Origin: Verrucomicrobiota bacterium
GTDB taxonomy: Bacteria > Verrucomicrobiota > Verrucomicrobiia > Verrucomicrobiales > Verrucomicrobiaceae
Direction of reading: 5' to 3'
Length of the DNA stretch: 64,000 bases
Assembly (NCBI GenBank): GCA_025360015.1
Contig: JANYCZ010000068.1
Span: 62,001 to 126,000 of the forward strand
Below are positions 8,301 through 17,745 of this stretch, in pieces (the stretch's first letter is position 1; the number at the start of each line of letters is the position of its first letter). The notes below the pieces were generated by a model. It did no database searches. It was not told the origin of the DNA and worked only from the letters and a program-made list of their open reading frames with translations. A program made the position numbers and the translations under genes.

Positions 8301-8722
8301 TTGCACTTCCAGAGGCTGTGCGCGACATCGCTGTGGCACCGCCTTACCTCGCATGGAAGCACACCCACTTTGCCGGTAACGTGCAGGTTTCATCCATCGC
8401 AGGAGACACGGCAAACCCGGCCCATGACGGCATTGCAAATCTAATGAAATATGCCTTTGGCATGGACCCGGCCACCAACAGCCGCATGGGTCTGCCGCTC
8501 AATGGCGTCATCGGGGGCAAGCTTCGGCTAGGCTTCAACCGCGCGGCCTCGGATGTGCAGTATCAAATGCAAAGCAGTTCCGATCTCTCCACCTGGACTC
8601 CAGCCGTCACGACCGATGTCACCCCCCTCGGCAGTCCTGCCGGATGGACAGAGTTGGAAGACAGCGTCAGCATTACGAACGCGACGCGTCACTTTCTGCG
8701 ACTTCAAGTAGTGCTGCCGTAG
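5321..8722 (+). CDS. Large secreted beta-helix / Calx-beta / DUF4394 protein
   Basis: A 1133-residue protein. ATG 5321 is chosen because it gives a signal peptide (MNRLIVPLLLITSIASA); the open frame extends upstream into the previous gene. Residues about 20-500 form a right-handed parallel beta-helix of the carbohydrate-active or adhesin type. Two Calx-beta domains follow at about 507-621 and 632-741, each with the ADYT and GTLxWAAGDS pattern. A DUF4394-like propeller segment lies at about 750-1006 (IYAVGATSGSLIAFYS), and a C-terminal module at 1030-1133 (LMKYAFGMDPATN) is common at the ends of verrucomicrobial secreted proteins. It is probably an extracellular or cell-surface adhesin or polysaccharide-binding protein; no catalytic residues were recognised. 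Confidence 0.8.
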   Translation: MNRLIVPLLLITSIASATIYDVGPGYTKTRLRDVVWDQLQPGDIVNIHTTPGGYHETIAITQSGTAAQRIVVRGIPDAQGNLPVIDGSGAVVDPNIHLYYSSLIGLGAIIISLNNHTSYGVSPSYIDIESLEVKNAKMGNTYSNGGTTFTYSKFTTGIYIEHSHFMAIRGCNLHHNGLGLFANSKYGTLGTSTQNILVEHNWIHENGNVGSSSEHGSYIESVGAIYQYNTIGPQLSGAFATGIKDRSSGCVIRYNTFINSGGSNSNGYIVMLVDPAYPLGYSRPDYRQTFMYGNTFTNPGATPLILYGGDQTNYSHYRQGTLYFYHNTVVTVADSTPYNFSAIIDLPTKASSGGAPITEIIDARNNIFASLPLTPGGTGAKIYLMETDTPGTLNLGTNWCSPNTLLSTSTPASVTGTANLIYGAAGGTNNPAFLNASMLDYRLATGARSIDVAGSLSPAVTSNTLGGDFTPTEEIASAQSSVARVTLGAAPDLGAFESDGSTAAAAAGAIGFAYSTYGQVYYENSGAITFTVSRLGGSAGAVDIDYTSLDESATAASADYTAASGTLHWAAGDSAPKSFTVTILPDSITEAAETFGVRLSNPTNGALLGASTYIQNQVRDGSSGGGGNPTGGALAFGTTAFVVSEGAGAAVITVNRTGSTTGAVSVHYATSNGTASAADYTSTSGTLNWAAGDSTVQSFTVTINDDALAEINETIVLSLTSPAGGASLGNPVTATLTINDNDHTPAPPQELIYAVGATSGSLIAFYSNAPQSPLISVPITGLPANEIVRGIDFDPFSGKLYAVVINFGLPVTANHLYVIDPLTGVATIVNATSFTPLVVHPSIDLGFNPVTGDLNIAVGTGQQNMRLNPITGNVIASDTPFAFAAGDPNAGATPSIVGADFQLLNNGTATYYGIDQTLDILVRVGSVGGTPNAATTGQLTTLGPLGVDTSGVTGLDFSRTSGGAFACLGGPGATTGDLYYLDTTTGAATLIGQIALPEAVRDIAVAPPYLAWKHTHFAGNVQVSSIAGDTANPAHDGIANLMKYAFGMDPATNSRMGLPLNGVIGGKLRLGFNRAASDVQYQMQSSSDLSTWTPAVTTDVTPLGSPAGWTELEDSVSITNATRHFLRLQVVLP

Positions 8723-8815
8723 TGCAGATTCAGCACTCTTCAAACTTGTCACGTCCTTTTGCCAGCACGCAGAGAGGCCGATTCCATCTTATCGACGGCC
8801 ATCGGCGGATTTACC

Positions 8816-9586
8816 TCACAGCCTGTTGAGCAGCTCTGTCTTTTTGGCCACGAACTCATTGTCCGTCAAGATCCCGGAGTCGCGCAGTTGCCCCAGCTTT
8901 TCCAACAAACCCATGACATCAGATGCCCCTTGGCTGGGCAGATAATTCTGTTGAACGGGGGGCGGTGGCGGCGGTGGTGCCGGTTGGAAGCGGGAAACTG
9001 GAGGCTCCGCGAAATTGTTCGAGGAAACTGGTAGCAAGCCAGGTCCGGAGATCAGGGGCAGGCCGAGTGTGGAAATAGTTCCGAATTGGCTGCTGAAGGT
9101 GAGCGAAGTGTTTCCTCCCTGCTGCTGGCTCACACCGCTGATCTGGTGATTCAGTGTATTGAAGACAGTGACTTGCCCATCTCGTTCCACCACGAGGCGC
9201 TGAGTTTGGGGGAAAAACGCGTAGCGGATGTTGTTCTGCGATCCGCTGCTGGAGGGAGAGCCAAGGTCAACAGGCCACCAGTTGTTGCCACCAGACTGGC
9301 CTTGCGCCGCTGGAGGAAACATCTGCGTGCTGGCCAGGGCATTGGCGAGTTCACCGCACAAGTTGTTAACGGTGTTCTTCAGGCCATAATTGAACATGTT
9401 GCCGACCATGGTCATTCCGCCACGCATCCACTGGCCGCTTCCCAGTTCTGGACAGCTGAACTGGGCCATACGGCCACCGCCCAGGTTTACGGATACGAGC
9501 ATCCGCACGGCGGAATCGAAGCTCAAATTGTAGCGACGGGAGATGTCGCTGATGATGTTTTCTCCCGCAGGGGTGAGTTGTTGCAT
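8816..9586 (-). CDS. SHOCT-domain protein of unknown function
   Basis: A 256-residue protein. The start is placed at ATG 9586 (MQQLTPAGENIISDISRRYN) because homologues known to me begin with this MxxLTPxGxxIVxDL pattern; an in-frame ATG at 9670 would add 28 residues. The family signature MAQFSCPELGSGQWMRGGMT and TMVGNMFN lies at about residues 40-70. The middle is Ser/Gly/Gln-rich, and a Pro run (about 202-215) separates it from a C-terminal SHOCT helix pair (LLEKLGQLRDSGILTDNEF). SHOCT segments often mediate oligomerisation. No signal peptide is seen. It is convergent with the beta-helix gene. Confidence 0.78.
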   Translation of the reverse strand: MQQLTPAGENIISDISRRYNLSFDSAVRMLVSVNLGGGRMAQFSCPELGSGQWMRGGMTMVGNMFNYGLKNTVNNLCGELANALASTQMFPPAAQGQSGGNNWWPVDLGSPSSSGSQNNIRYAFFPQTQRLVVERDGQVTVFNTLNHQISGVSQQQGGNTSLTFSSQFGTISTLGLPLISGPGLLPVSSNNFAEPPVSRFQPAPPPPPPPVQQNYLPSQGASDVMGLLEKLGQLRDSGILTDNEFVAKKTELLNRL

Positions 9587-9613
9587 GATGGGAGGTGGGA
9601 CGATTCCCAGCTC

Positions 9614-9630
9614 CTTGGAGTATCTCCAAG
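9614..9630. repeat. Perfect 7-base inverted repeat upstream of the SHOCT gene
   Basis: CTTGGAG-TAT-CTCCAAG lies 28-44 bases before the preferred SHOCT start (9586). If the longer start at 9670 is right, this lies inside the coding sequence. It may be an operator or a leader hairpin; nothing else supports a role. Confidence 0.3.
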
Positions 9631-9729
9631 TGCGGTGGGCCTCAGGTACACGGTTTTCACAGAGAAACAACCCGTTTCACCCAATGTACCTGCGATATGA
9701 GGTCCAGTCAGCCTTGACCGCGAAGCTTT

Positions 9730-10728
9730 TCAGCGCCCCTCAAATTTGTCGCGTCCTTTGGCCAGCGCCTCGATCTTGCGGTCGGCGATGCTGCGTTTGA
9801 GCATCCAGAAACCGCAGTCGGGATGGATGAACTTCACGCGGCCTGCGCCGAGTTTTTTCTCCGCTGTTTCGATGCGCCGGGCGATTTCGTCGGCGGATTC
9901 GACGTGATTGACTTTGATGTCCACGACGCCGAGGCCGACGCCGATTTTTGGGTCGAGTTCTTTGAGCGCGTCGAGATCAGCCGCAGGGCGATGCGCGAGT
10001 TCGAGCACGAGGTGGTCGGCGCGCAATGAGTTCAGGAAGGTGAGGAGCGAGGCCCACTCGCCTTTCTGGATGGTTTGCCCGCCGTAGTTGCCAAAGCAGA
10101 AGTGCACGGCTTTTATGCCTTTCACCGCATCGAGCACACGATTGATGCCAGCGGCGGCGATGGGAGCGTCCGCCGGATTGCCGGGAATGTTTGCTTCATC
10201 GACCTGCACGCAGTCGCATGGCAGATCGGAGGCCTGTGCGGCCAGGGCATCGGCGATGGCCATGTTGAGGGCCTCGAAGTCGTTGTAATGCGTGTCCAGC
10301 AGCGTGCGGGCCAGCATGTAGGGGCTGGTCAGCGTGAACTTGAACGGACCGCCGGCCACTTTACCTGCGCGGGCGCAGTCTTCGGCCAAGTTGAGCACGC
10401 CTTCGGTGATGGGGCCGCGCACGACGGCGGCAGGCTTGCTGCGGAAGGCCATCTCGTTCTTCGCACGAAACGCAGCGGCATCGGCACGGCCCACGCGGCT
10501 GTCGATGCCGCCCAGCTTATGGACGAAGTACTCGATCATGCCGTTCGTGTTGGGATGATTCACATCAAAGCGATACAGCTCGCCATCCGTCGGCAAGTCG
10601 ATGCCTGCCTGACGCTGGGTGTCGAACACCACGCGTGTGGCGTCAATGACAGCAGCTTCGCTGGGTAGCGCGCTGAGCCATTCGGGGACAGGGTAGGAGC
10701 CGACGGTGGTGGTCTGGATGGTGGCCAT
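9730..10728 (-). CDS. MetE-like cobalamin-independent methyltransferase (core type)
   Basis: A 332-residue protein of the UROD/MetE-like TIM-barrel superfamily. It matches only the C-terminal catalytic half of MetE (full MetE is about 750 residues). It begins TTTVGSYPVPEWL, the family start pattern. Predicted zinc ligands are His209 and Cys211 (VHFCFGNYGG), Glu243 (LVLELAHR) and Cys305 (HPDCGFWML). DEANIP at 177-182 is the MetE-type substrate loop. Short MetE proteins transfer a methyl group to homocysteine or other thiols from varied donors; the donor here is unknown. It is on the same strand as der, 78 bases downstream of it, possibly with its own promoter. Confidence 0.85.
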   Translation of the reverse strand: MATIQTTTVGSYPVPEWLSALPSEAAVIDATRVVFDTQRQAGIDLPTDGELYRFDVNHPNTNGMIEYFVHKLGGIDSRVGRADAAAFRAKNEMAFRSKPAAVVRGPITEGVLNLAEDCARAGKVAGGPFKFTLTSPYMLARTLLDTHYNDFEALNMAIADALAAQASDLPCDCVQVDEANIPGNPADAPIAAAGINRVLDAVKGIKAVHFCFGNYGGQTIQKGEWASLLTFLNSLRADHLVLELAHRPAADLDALKELDPKIGVGLGVVDIKVNHVESADEIARRIETAEKKLGAGRVKFIHPDCGFWMLKRSIADRKIEALAKGRDKFEGR

Positions 10729-10806
10729 GCGGCAGACTAATCAGCCTCCTCCGGCCTTGGAAGCCGGGAGTGCCAAAGTCCAAAGGCAGGCAGGCATCCA
10801 ACAAGC

Positions 10807-12183
10807 TTACCTCGCACTCTTCGGGCCTTTGCCACGCACGCTCATTTTGAAGGGCACGCCGGGAGCGCTCCATTCGTCGCGGATGACTTTCTCCAAGTAG
10901 CGCATGTAGCTGTCGGTGAGCTTGGAGGCGCGGTTGGCGAAGAGGACAAAGTGTGGCACCGGAATGGCGAAACCTTCGGCCTCGTTGACCTGGGTGGCAT
11001 AGAGCAGCTTGAAGCTGTGTGTGCTGCGTCCTAGGGCACCGGGGGTGTTCTCGATGGCGGTGGAGAGCAGGCGGTTCAAAGCGCCCGTGCCGATGCGGTT
11101 TTGCGAGCCGCTGCGCACCTTTTCAATCTGCACGAATAGCTTGCCGATGTGGTCTTTGTTTTTTGCCGAGATAGCGACGAGCGGGGCGTAGTTCAGGAAG
11201 AAGAATTCGCGGCGCATCAGTTCGTCCAGATGTTCGATGCGGTCCTTCTGGTTGCCATCCGGATGAAAGAGATCCCACTTGTTCATGACGAGGATGCAGG
11301 GCTTGCGCTCCTCCAAAATAAACTGGGCGATCTTGCGGTCCTGCATCTTGGCACCTGCTGCGCAGTCGATGACCAGCAGGCACAGATCCGCGCGCTTGAT
11401 GCTCTGCAAGCTGCGGTCCACGCTGGAGATTTCGACGACCGTGTCCAAATTCGCACGGCGGCGGATGCCGGCGGTGTCGATGAGCTGATAGTGCTTCCCA
11501 TTCCAGGAGGCTTGGATGTCGAGGGCATCGCGCGTGGTGCCGGGGACTTCGCTGACGATGGCACGCTCCATGCCGAGGATGGCATTAACGAGCGAGGATT
11601 TGCCCGCGTTCGGACGGCCGACGATGGCGAGCTTCAACGGACGGGTGTTTTGGTGCGAGATGGCATCTTCCGTTTCGCTGGACTCCTTCAAGTCGAGACG
11701 CTCGGAGACGAGTGCGACGAGTTCGTCGATGCCGAGGCCGTGTGCGGCGCTGACTTCGAGGGTGTCGGGGAAGCCGAATTTGCTGAATTCGCTGGCGTTA
11801 AGCTTGCGTCTCGGGGAATCCGCTTTGTTGCAGACGAGGATGACGGGCTTGTTGGTGCGGCGCAGTTCGCGGGCGAGGGTTTGATCGATCGTGGTGATGC
11901 CATCGACGACATCGACGACGAACAGCAGCAGATCCGCCACATCCAGGGCGATGGAGGCCTCGATCTGCACCTGGTCGGTCAGCACGTCCTCGGTGCTGGC
12001 ACCGATGCCGCCCGTGTCCATGATCTCAAACCATGCTGGCCCGCGGCGGCACTGCGCTGTGATGCGGTCCCGTGTCACCCCGGCCTGATCGTGGACGATG
12101 GAGATGGTTTTCCCGGCAAGGCGGTTGAAGAGCGCGGACTTGCCTACATTAGGGCGGCCGACGATGGCGACTGTTTTGAGCAT
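10807..12183 (-). CDS. der: Ribosome assembly GTPase Der (EngA)
   Basis: A 458-residue protein with two tandem GTPase domains and a C-terminal KH-like domain. The first P-loop is GRPNVGKS (residues 9-16) with DTGGIG switch II and NKAD; the second is GRPNAGKS (189-196) with DTAGIRRR and NKWD. Two consecutive G domains are diagnostic of Der, which binds the 50S subunit and assists its maturation. The length is in the usual 440-490 range. The C-terminus (about 360-458) carries the SYMRYLEKVIRDEW region typical of the KH domain. The ATG at 12183 directly precedes the first beta strand (MLKTVAIVGR). pgsA follows its start by 29 bases on the same strand. Confidence 0.97.
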   Translation of the reverse strand: MLKTVAIVGRPNVGKSALFNRLAGKTISIVHDQAGVTRDRITAQCRRGPAWFEIMDTGGIGASTEDVLTDQVQIEASIALDVADLLLFVVDVVDGITTIDQTLARELRRTNKPVILVCNKADSPRRKLNASEFSKFGFPDTLEVSAAHGLGIDELVALVSERLDLKESSETEDAISHQNTRPLKLAIVGRPNAGKSSLVNAILGMERAIVSEVPGTTRDALDIQASWNGKHYQLIDTAGIRRRANLDTVVEISSVDRSLQSIKRADLCLLVIDCAAGAKMQDRKIAQFILEERKPCILVMNKWDLFHPDGNQKDRIEHLDELMRREFFFLNYAPLVAISAKNKDHIGKLFVQIEKVRSGSQNRIGTGALNRLLSTAIENTPGALGRSTHSFKLLYATQVNEAEGFAIPVPHFVLFANRASKLTDSYMRYLEKVIRDEWSAPGVPFKMSVRGKGPKSAR

Positions 12184-12212
12184 TGTTCAGAGAGCACGGT
12201 GCGCCCCCCGCG

Positions 12213-12785
12213 TCAATCATGTCCAGCGGTCTGCAACTGCTTGACGCCGTCGGCCAAGTTGAGAAAACCGGACAAAGCCGTGAATACCGCGGCAAAAATG
12301 GTGGGCCAGATGAGCCATTCAGGGTTGAGATCGAGCAGAATCCACAGAATGGCCGCCATCTGGGCAAAGGTGGCGGTTTTGCCGGTCCAGTGGGTGTGGA
12401 TCTGGAATTTGCCCGCAAAATGGTCGATTACAAAGGCTCCGCCGATGGAAAACAGGTCGCGGCCAATGACCAGGATCGGAAACCACAGGGGAAAATGCTG
12501 CCGCCAGGAGGTGAAACTGAGCAGGATGATGGCGGCGAGCATGAGCAGCTTGTCCGCCAGGGGATCCATGATTGCCCCGAAGCGGGTACGCTGGTCGAAA
12601 CGGCGGGCGATCCAGCCATCAAGAGCGTCACTGATCGCAGCGATGCCAAAGACCGCAGCGGCCCAGAGGCGGAGGGCTTCATTCGGGTGCTCGCCACGGG
12701 CGCTGTCACCATAATAGATCACCAGCCCGATGAAGACCGGAATCAGCAGGATGCGGAAAATGGTGATCTGATTGGCGAGGTTCAC
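12213..12785 (-). CDS. pgsA: CDP-diacylglycerol-glycerol-3-phosphate 3-phosphatidyltransferase
   Basis: A 190-residue membrane protein. The GTG at 12785 gives the family N-terminus (VNLANQITIFRILLIPVF); the longer open frame upstream begins in the divergent promoter region and adds 25 polar residues. The CDP-alcohol phosphotransferase motif is complete: Asp53, Asp56, Gly57, Ala60-Arg61, Asp74 and Asp78 in DALDGWIARRF and MDPLADK. Four to five membrane helices are visible. The enzyme makes phosphatidylglycerophosphate, the first step to phosphatidylglycerol. It is upstream of der on the same strand with a 29-base gap, so probably co-transcribed, and divergent from aat. Confidence 0.93.
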   Translation of the reverse strand: MNLANQITIFRILLIPVFIGLVIYYGDSARGEHPNEALRLWAAAVFGIAAISDALDGWIARRFDQRTRFGAIMDPLADKLLMLAAIILLSFTSWRQHFPLWFPILVIGRDLFSIGGAFVIDHFAGKFQIHTHWTGKTATFAQMAAILWILLDLNPEWLIWPTIFAAVFTALSGFLNLADGVKQLQTAGHD

Positions 12786-12858
12786 GGTTCCACGTTCGCG
12801 TTTTACGGTTCTCGGTTCAAGAGTTGAATCATGAAGTTTGATCGCTTTAAAGTGTGGC

Positions 12859-13434
12859 ATGCCGCAAATCGAGCCAGTGGATCTCTTGAATGCCTACTGC
12901 GAGGGAGCCTTCCCGATGGGGGAGGACGACGGCTCCATTTCATGGTACAGGCCCAAGATGCGTGGCATCCTGCCGGTGGCTGAGTTTCACGTGCCGCGCC
13001 GGTTTGAGCGCTACTTGAAGCAGCACCCGTTCGAAGTGCGGTGGAACACGTCCTTTGGCGACGTGATCCGTGGCTGCGCGGACCGTGAAAGCACCTGGAT
13101 CACGGATGCCATCATGGACACGTATGAGGAGCTCCACCGCCTCGGTTTCGCGCACTGCGCAGAGGTCTGGCGGGACGGGAAGCTGCGTGGAGGCGTCTAT
13201 GGCGTGAGCATCGGCGGGGCGTTTTTCGGCGAGTCGATGTACAGCCGCGAGCCGCAGGCCTCCAAGGTGGCACTGACGCACCTGCAATGGCGCCTGCATG
13301 AGCGCGGCTACCTGCTGCACGATACGCAGTGGACGACGCCGCATCTCGCGATGTTTGGCGGGCACGAGATTCCCTGCGCGCAGTATCTGGAACTGCTGCA
13401 GCGGGCGATCCTGCGCAAGGCGACGTTTATGTGA
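12859..13434 (+). CDS. aat: Leucyl/phenylalanyl-tRNA-protein transferase
   Basis: A 191-residue protein. ATG 12859 (MPQIEPVDLLNAYCEGAFPM) is preferred over an upstream TTG in frame. Family motifs are clear: EGAFPMGEDDGSISWYRP near the N-terminus, RESTWITDAIMDTYEELHRL, then GGVYGVSIGGAFFGESMYSR, and THLQWRLHERGYLLHDTQ. Aat adds Leu or Phe to N-terminal Arg or Lys of proteins to mark them for ClpS/ClpAP. It is somewhat shorter than the E. coli enzyme (234), lacking part of the N-terminal domain, as is common outside the Proteobacteria. It is convergent with speA, with only 7 bases between the ends. Confidence 0.95.
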   Translation: MPQIEPVDLLNAYCEGAFPMGEDDGSISWYRPKMRGILPVAEFHVPRRFERYLKQHPFEVRWNTSFGDVIRGCADRESTWITDAIMDTYEELHRLGFAHCAEVWRDGKLRGGVYGVSIGGAFFGESMYSREPQASKVALTHLQWRLHERGYLLHDTQWTTPHLAMFGGHEIPCAQYLELLQRAILRKATFM

Positions 13435-13441
13435 GCCGCAA

Positions 13442-15379
<1,938 letters not shown>

Positions 15380-15499
15380 TTTCGTGGGCGGGGTTGGAGA
15401 AGCTTTCAAGGGCCGCGATTATGGGGGCAAATTCGGAAATGCAAAGCGACATCTCAGAGGGGGGAGGAGAGGCTAAAACGTCAAGGCTGGGTCAAGAGG

Positions 15500-16177
15500 T
15501 CAAGGCCTGGCTTTGAGGAAGGCGAAGGGGAGGTAGAGAATGGTGTAAAGCACGAGGCCGACGCCGATGGTGCTGAGGTTGTACCAGGGCCAGGGGCCGA
15601 GCTGGTCAAACAGGCTGGCCTGCACCGGTTTCGCGCACTGAAAGGCGTAGTTCACCCCGAAGGCGTAGTTCACCACGGCGATCACGGCGTACCAGGCGAG
15701 GGAGAAGGCCATGACCCGGGGCACGGCGCCCGGGCGTGGGCGGACACCCATGGCCGTGACGACGTAGAGAGCTGTGACCGGGACGCCGCCGTGCATGATG
15801 AAAAACAAAATGAAACGCGGGTCCGGAAAGTCAAAGATCAGCGCGGGCGTCAGCAGCCCCTGCAGGGTGCCGGCGATGCCAAAGAAATACACCACCTCGC
15901 AGGGGAACGGTCGGCGCGTCCACAGCGCGATGACTGCCGCGAGCGCGGCGATGTCACAGAACTGCAGTGGCAGCGCCGTCTGCAAGCTGAGCGAGCCGTA
16001 CAAAAAATTCACCGCCAGAGCCACAGGATACACGGCCAGCAGAATGCCGCCCAGCACCCGCTGCGAGAGCACGGCCCAGCGAGTGCGGGAGAGCAGCAGC
16101 ATCACCATGAAGACCACCAGTGTGATGGCGAGCGCCGCCTTGTGAGATGGGCCGTAAGGATGAAAGGCGGGAGGCAT
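15500..16177 (-). CDS. TIGR02206/YwaF-like integral membrane protein
   Basis: A 225-residue membrane protein with about seven hydrophobic segments. The ATG at 16177 has a GGTGG 8 bases upstream; an ATG four codons earlier (16189) is also possible. Recognisable family motifs are LPLQFCDIAALAAVIAL, VVYFFGIAGTLQGLLTP, RFILFFIMHGG, VNYAFGVNYAFQCAKP and LGPWPWYN. These match the TIGR02206 (YwaF) family of unknown function. It lies 111 bases downstream of the Lol-type permease gene on the same strand and before speA. No function can be assigned. Confidence 0.85.
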   Translation of the reverse strand: MPPAFHPYGPSHKAALAITLVVFMVMLLLSRTRWAVLSQRVLGGILLAVYPVALAVNFLYGSLSLQTALPLQFCDIAALAAVIALWTRRPFPCEVVYFFGIAGTLQGLLTPALIFDFPDPRFILFFIMHGGVPVTALYVVTAMGVRPRPGAVPRVMAFSLAWYAVIAVVNYAFGVNYAFQCAKPVQASLFDQLGPWPWYNLSTIGVGLVLYTILYLPFAFLKARP

Positions 16178-16288
16178 GGCCGCCACCATACGCGGTTGTT
16201 GCGGAAGTCAGTCGGTTTGTGGCATGCTGCGAAGATGTCACGCGCCACCGGCGCTTCATTCTTGGCTACCAGTCAGCCCGACGGCCGG

Positions 16289-17605
16289 CTACCCCCCATC
16301 CCGGAGCGCCACTGCTGGGTCCACACGGGCGGCAAACCATGATGGCACCAGCGCGGCCATGAGGCAGAGGGCGACGGCGGTGGCGCAGATGGTGAGGAGG
16401 TCGCCTGGGTCTGTGTGGGCGGGGATGCTGGAGAGGAAGTAGATGTCCTGCGGGAAGATGTCGCGACCGGTGAAACCGGCGATCTGCTCGCGCAGCCAGT
16501 TGCGGATGCCGAGGACGAAGAAACCGCTCGCGAGTCCGGCCACGACACCGACGAGGGCGACGATGCCGGCCTGTGAGACGAAGATGGCAATGATCTGCCA
16601 CGCCCGCGTGCCCAGCGCGGTGAGGATGCCGATCTCGCGGCGCTTTTTCACCGTGACGGTGATGGTGGTGTTCATCACGCAGATGGCGGCGACGAGCATG
16701 ATGAAGAGCAGCAGGAACCACATCATGGTGCGCTGATTTTCGACAGACTCGAGCATCATGCCGTGCTCTTGAATCCACGTGCGGTAGCCCCAGCTTTCCG
16801 GCAGGGCACCCGACTGGTAAATCTTTTTCATGACGCGTTCCACGTTGTCCGGGTCCTTCAACTCGAGTTCGATGCCGCTGACGTTGCTGTCGAGATTGAA
16901 GAACTCCTGCGCGACGTGGAGCGGCACGTAGCCGCGCGGTCCGGCGGTGTCGGCACGCAGCGTGGCGACGAGCGTCAGGTCCTTCGACAACACGGTGACG
17001 TTGTCGAGCGCTTCGGAACGTTTTTTTTCCTCGGCGTCTTCGGGGATCTCGCGCACCTGGCGGATGAACTGGTTCACACTGTCAGCGGCATGCACGACGA
17101 GCGTGTCGCCGACCTTTGCACCGATCTCCTTCGCGAATTTGTCACTGATGATGATAGTGTCACCCTGGAGGTCGAACTTGCCCTCTTTGATATGTTTGGT
17201 GAGCTTCTGCAGCAGCGCATTGTCTTTTTCGTCGGTCATGCCGATGACACTGACGCCTTGCAGGTTGCCGGTGTTTTCGACGACCACGACGCCCTCAGCC
17301 ACCGGCACGGCGGACACCACTTCCGGGCGCTGTGCGAGGGTCTTCTGCAATTCGCGCCAATCGACGGGCTTGGGGCCATCGGGCTCGCCCTCATGGGTGC
17401 TGATGGGCTGCACCATGGCATGGGGTTCAAAGCCGATGAGCATCTGCCGGAACTCACGCTGCCAGCCGCTGAACACGGACATTACAAACACCAGCACGCC
17501 GACTCCGAGCATGACGCCGAGCATCGAGATCACCGTGATGACCGAGATGAACGAGCGAGTGGGCCGCAGGTATCGCAGGGCGAGAAAGAGTGGGGCGCTG
17601 GTCAT
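16289..17605 (-). CDS. LolC/LolE-type ABC permease, copy 2
   Basis: A 438-residue permease with one N-terminal helix (about 22-45, FISVITVISMLGVMLGVGVL), a periplasmic MacB-like domain (about 60-275) and three C-terminal helices of the FtsX type (about 290-425). The N-terminus LALRYLRPTRSFISVITVIS and the QRTMMWFLLLFIMLVAAICV and KKRREIGILTALGTR segments are typical of LolC/LolE, which extract lipoproteins from the inner membrane. It is a paralogue of the gene at 17746-19044, 140 bases upstream on the same strand. No LolD ATPase gene is in the window. It could instead belong to a MacB-like export system. Confidence 0.85.
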   Translation of the reverse strand: MTSAPLFLALRYLRPTRSFISVITVISMLGVMLGVGVLVFVMSVFSGWQREFRQMLIGFEPHAMVQPISTHEGEPDGPKPVDWRELQKTLAQRPEVVSAVPVAEGVVVVENTGNLQGVSVIGMTDEKDNALLQKLTKHIKEGKFDLQGDTIIISDKFAKEIGAKVGDTLVVHAADSVNQFIRQVREIPEDAEEKKRSEALDNVTVLSKDLTLVATLRADTAGPRGYVPLHVAQEFFNLDSNVSGIELELKDPDNVERVMKKIYQSGALPESWGYRTWIQEHGMMLESVENQRTMMWFLLLFIMLVAAICVMNTTITVTVKKRREIGILTALGTRAWQIIAIFVSQAGIVALVGVVAGLASGFFVLGIRNWLREQIAGFTGRDIFPQDIYFLSSIPAHTDPGDLLTICATAVALCLMAALVPSWFAARVDPAVALRDGG

Positions 17606-17620
17606 GGTTGGCTTGGAAAT

Positions 17621-17651
17621 CCTACTCGTCCTCCTACTCCTACTCGTCCTC
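17621..17651. repeat. Short direct repeat between the two Lol-type permease genes
   Basis: CCTACTCGTCCTC occurs at 17621-17633 and again at 17639-17651, within a CTCCTA-like pyrimidine-rich stretch just before the start of the downstream permease (17605, minus strand). It is probably a slippage-type simple repeat. It sits where the ribosome-binding site of that gene should be, so copy-number changes could affect translation; that is speculation. Confidence 0.5.
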
Positions 17652-17745
17652 GATCATGTGGCTGCGAAGGGGAAATCGGAGTTGAATCAGGACAGGTGTG
17701 TTGGCGTGAGTTCGGGAGATTTGGGTGCGGGTGAGACGATAGGAA

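Noticed and set aside
11149-12714. 521-codon open frame opposite der and pgsA
   Set aside because: Low-complexity Asp/Gly/Ala composition with no family motif; both genes on the other strand are certain.
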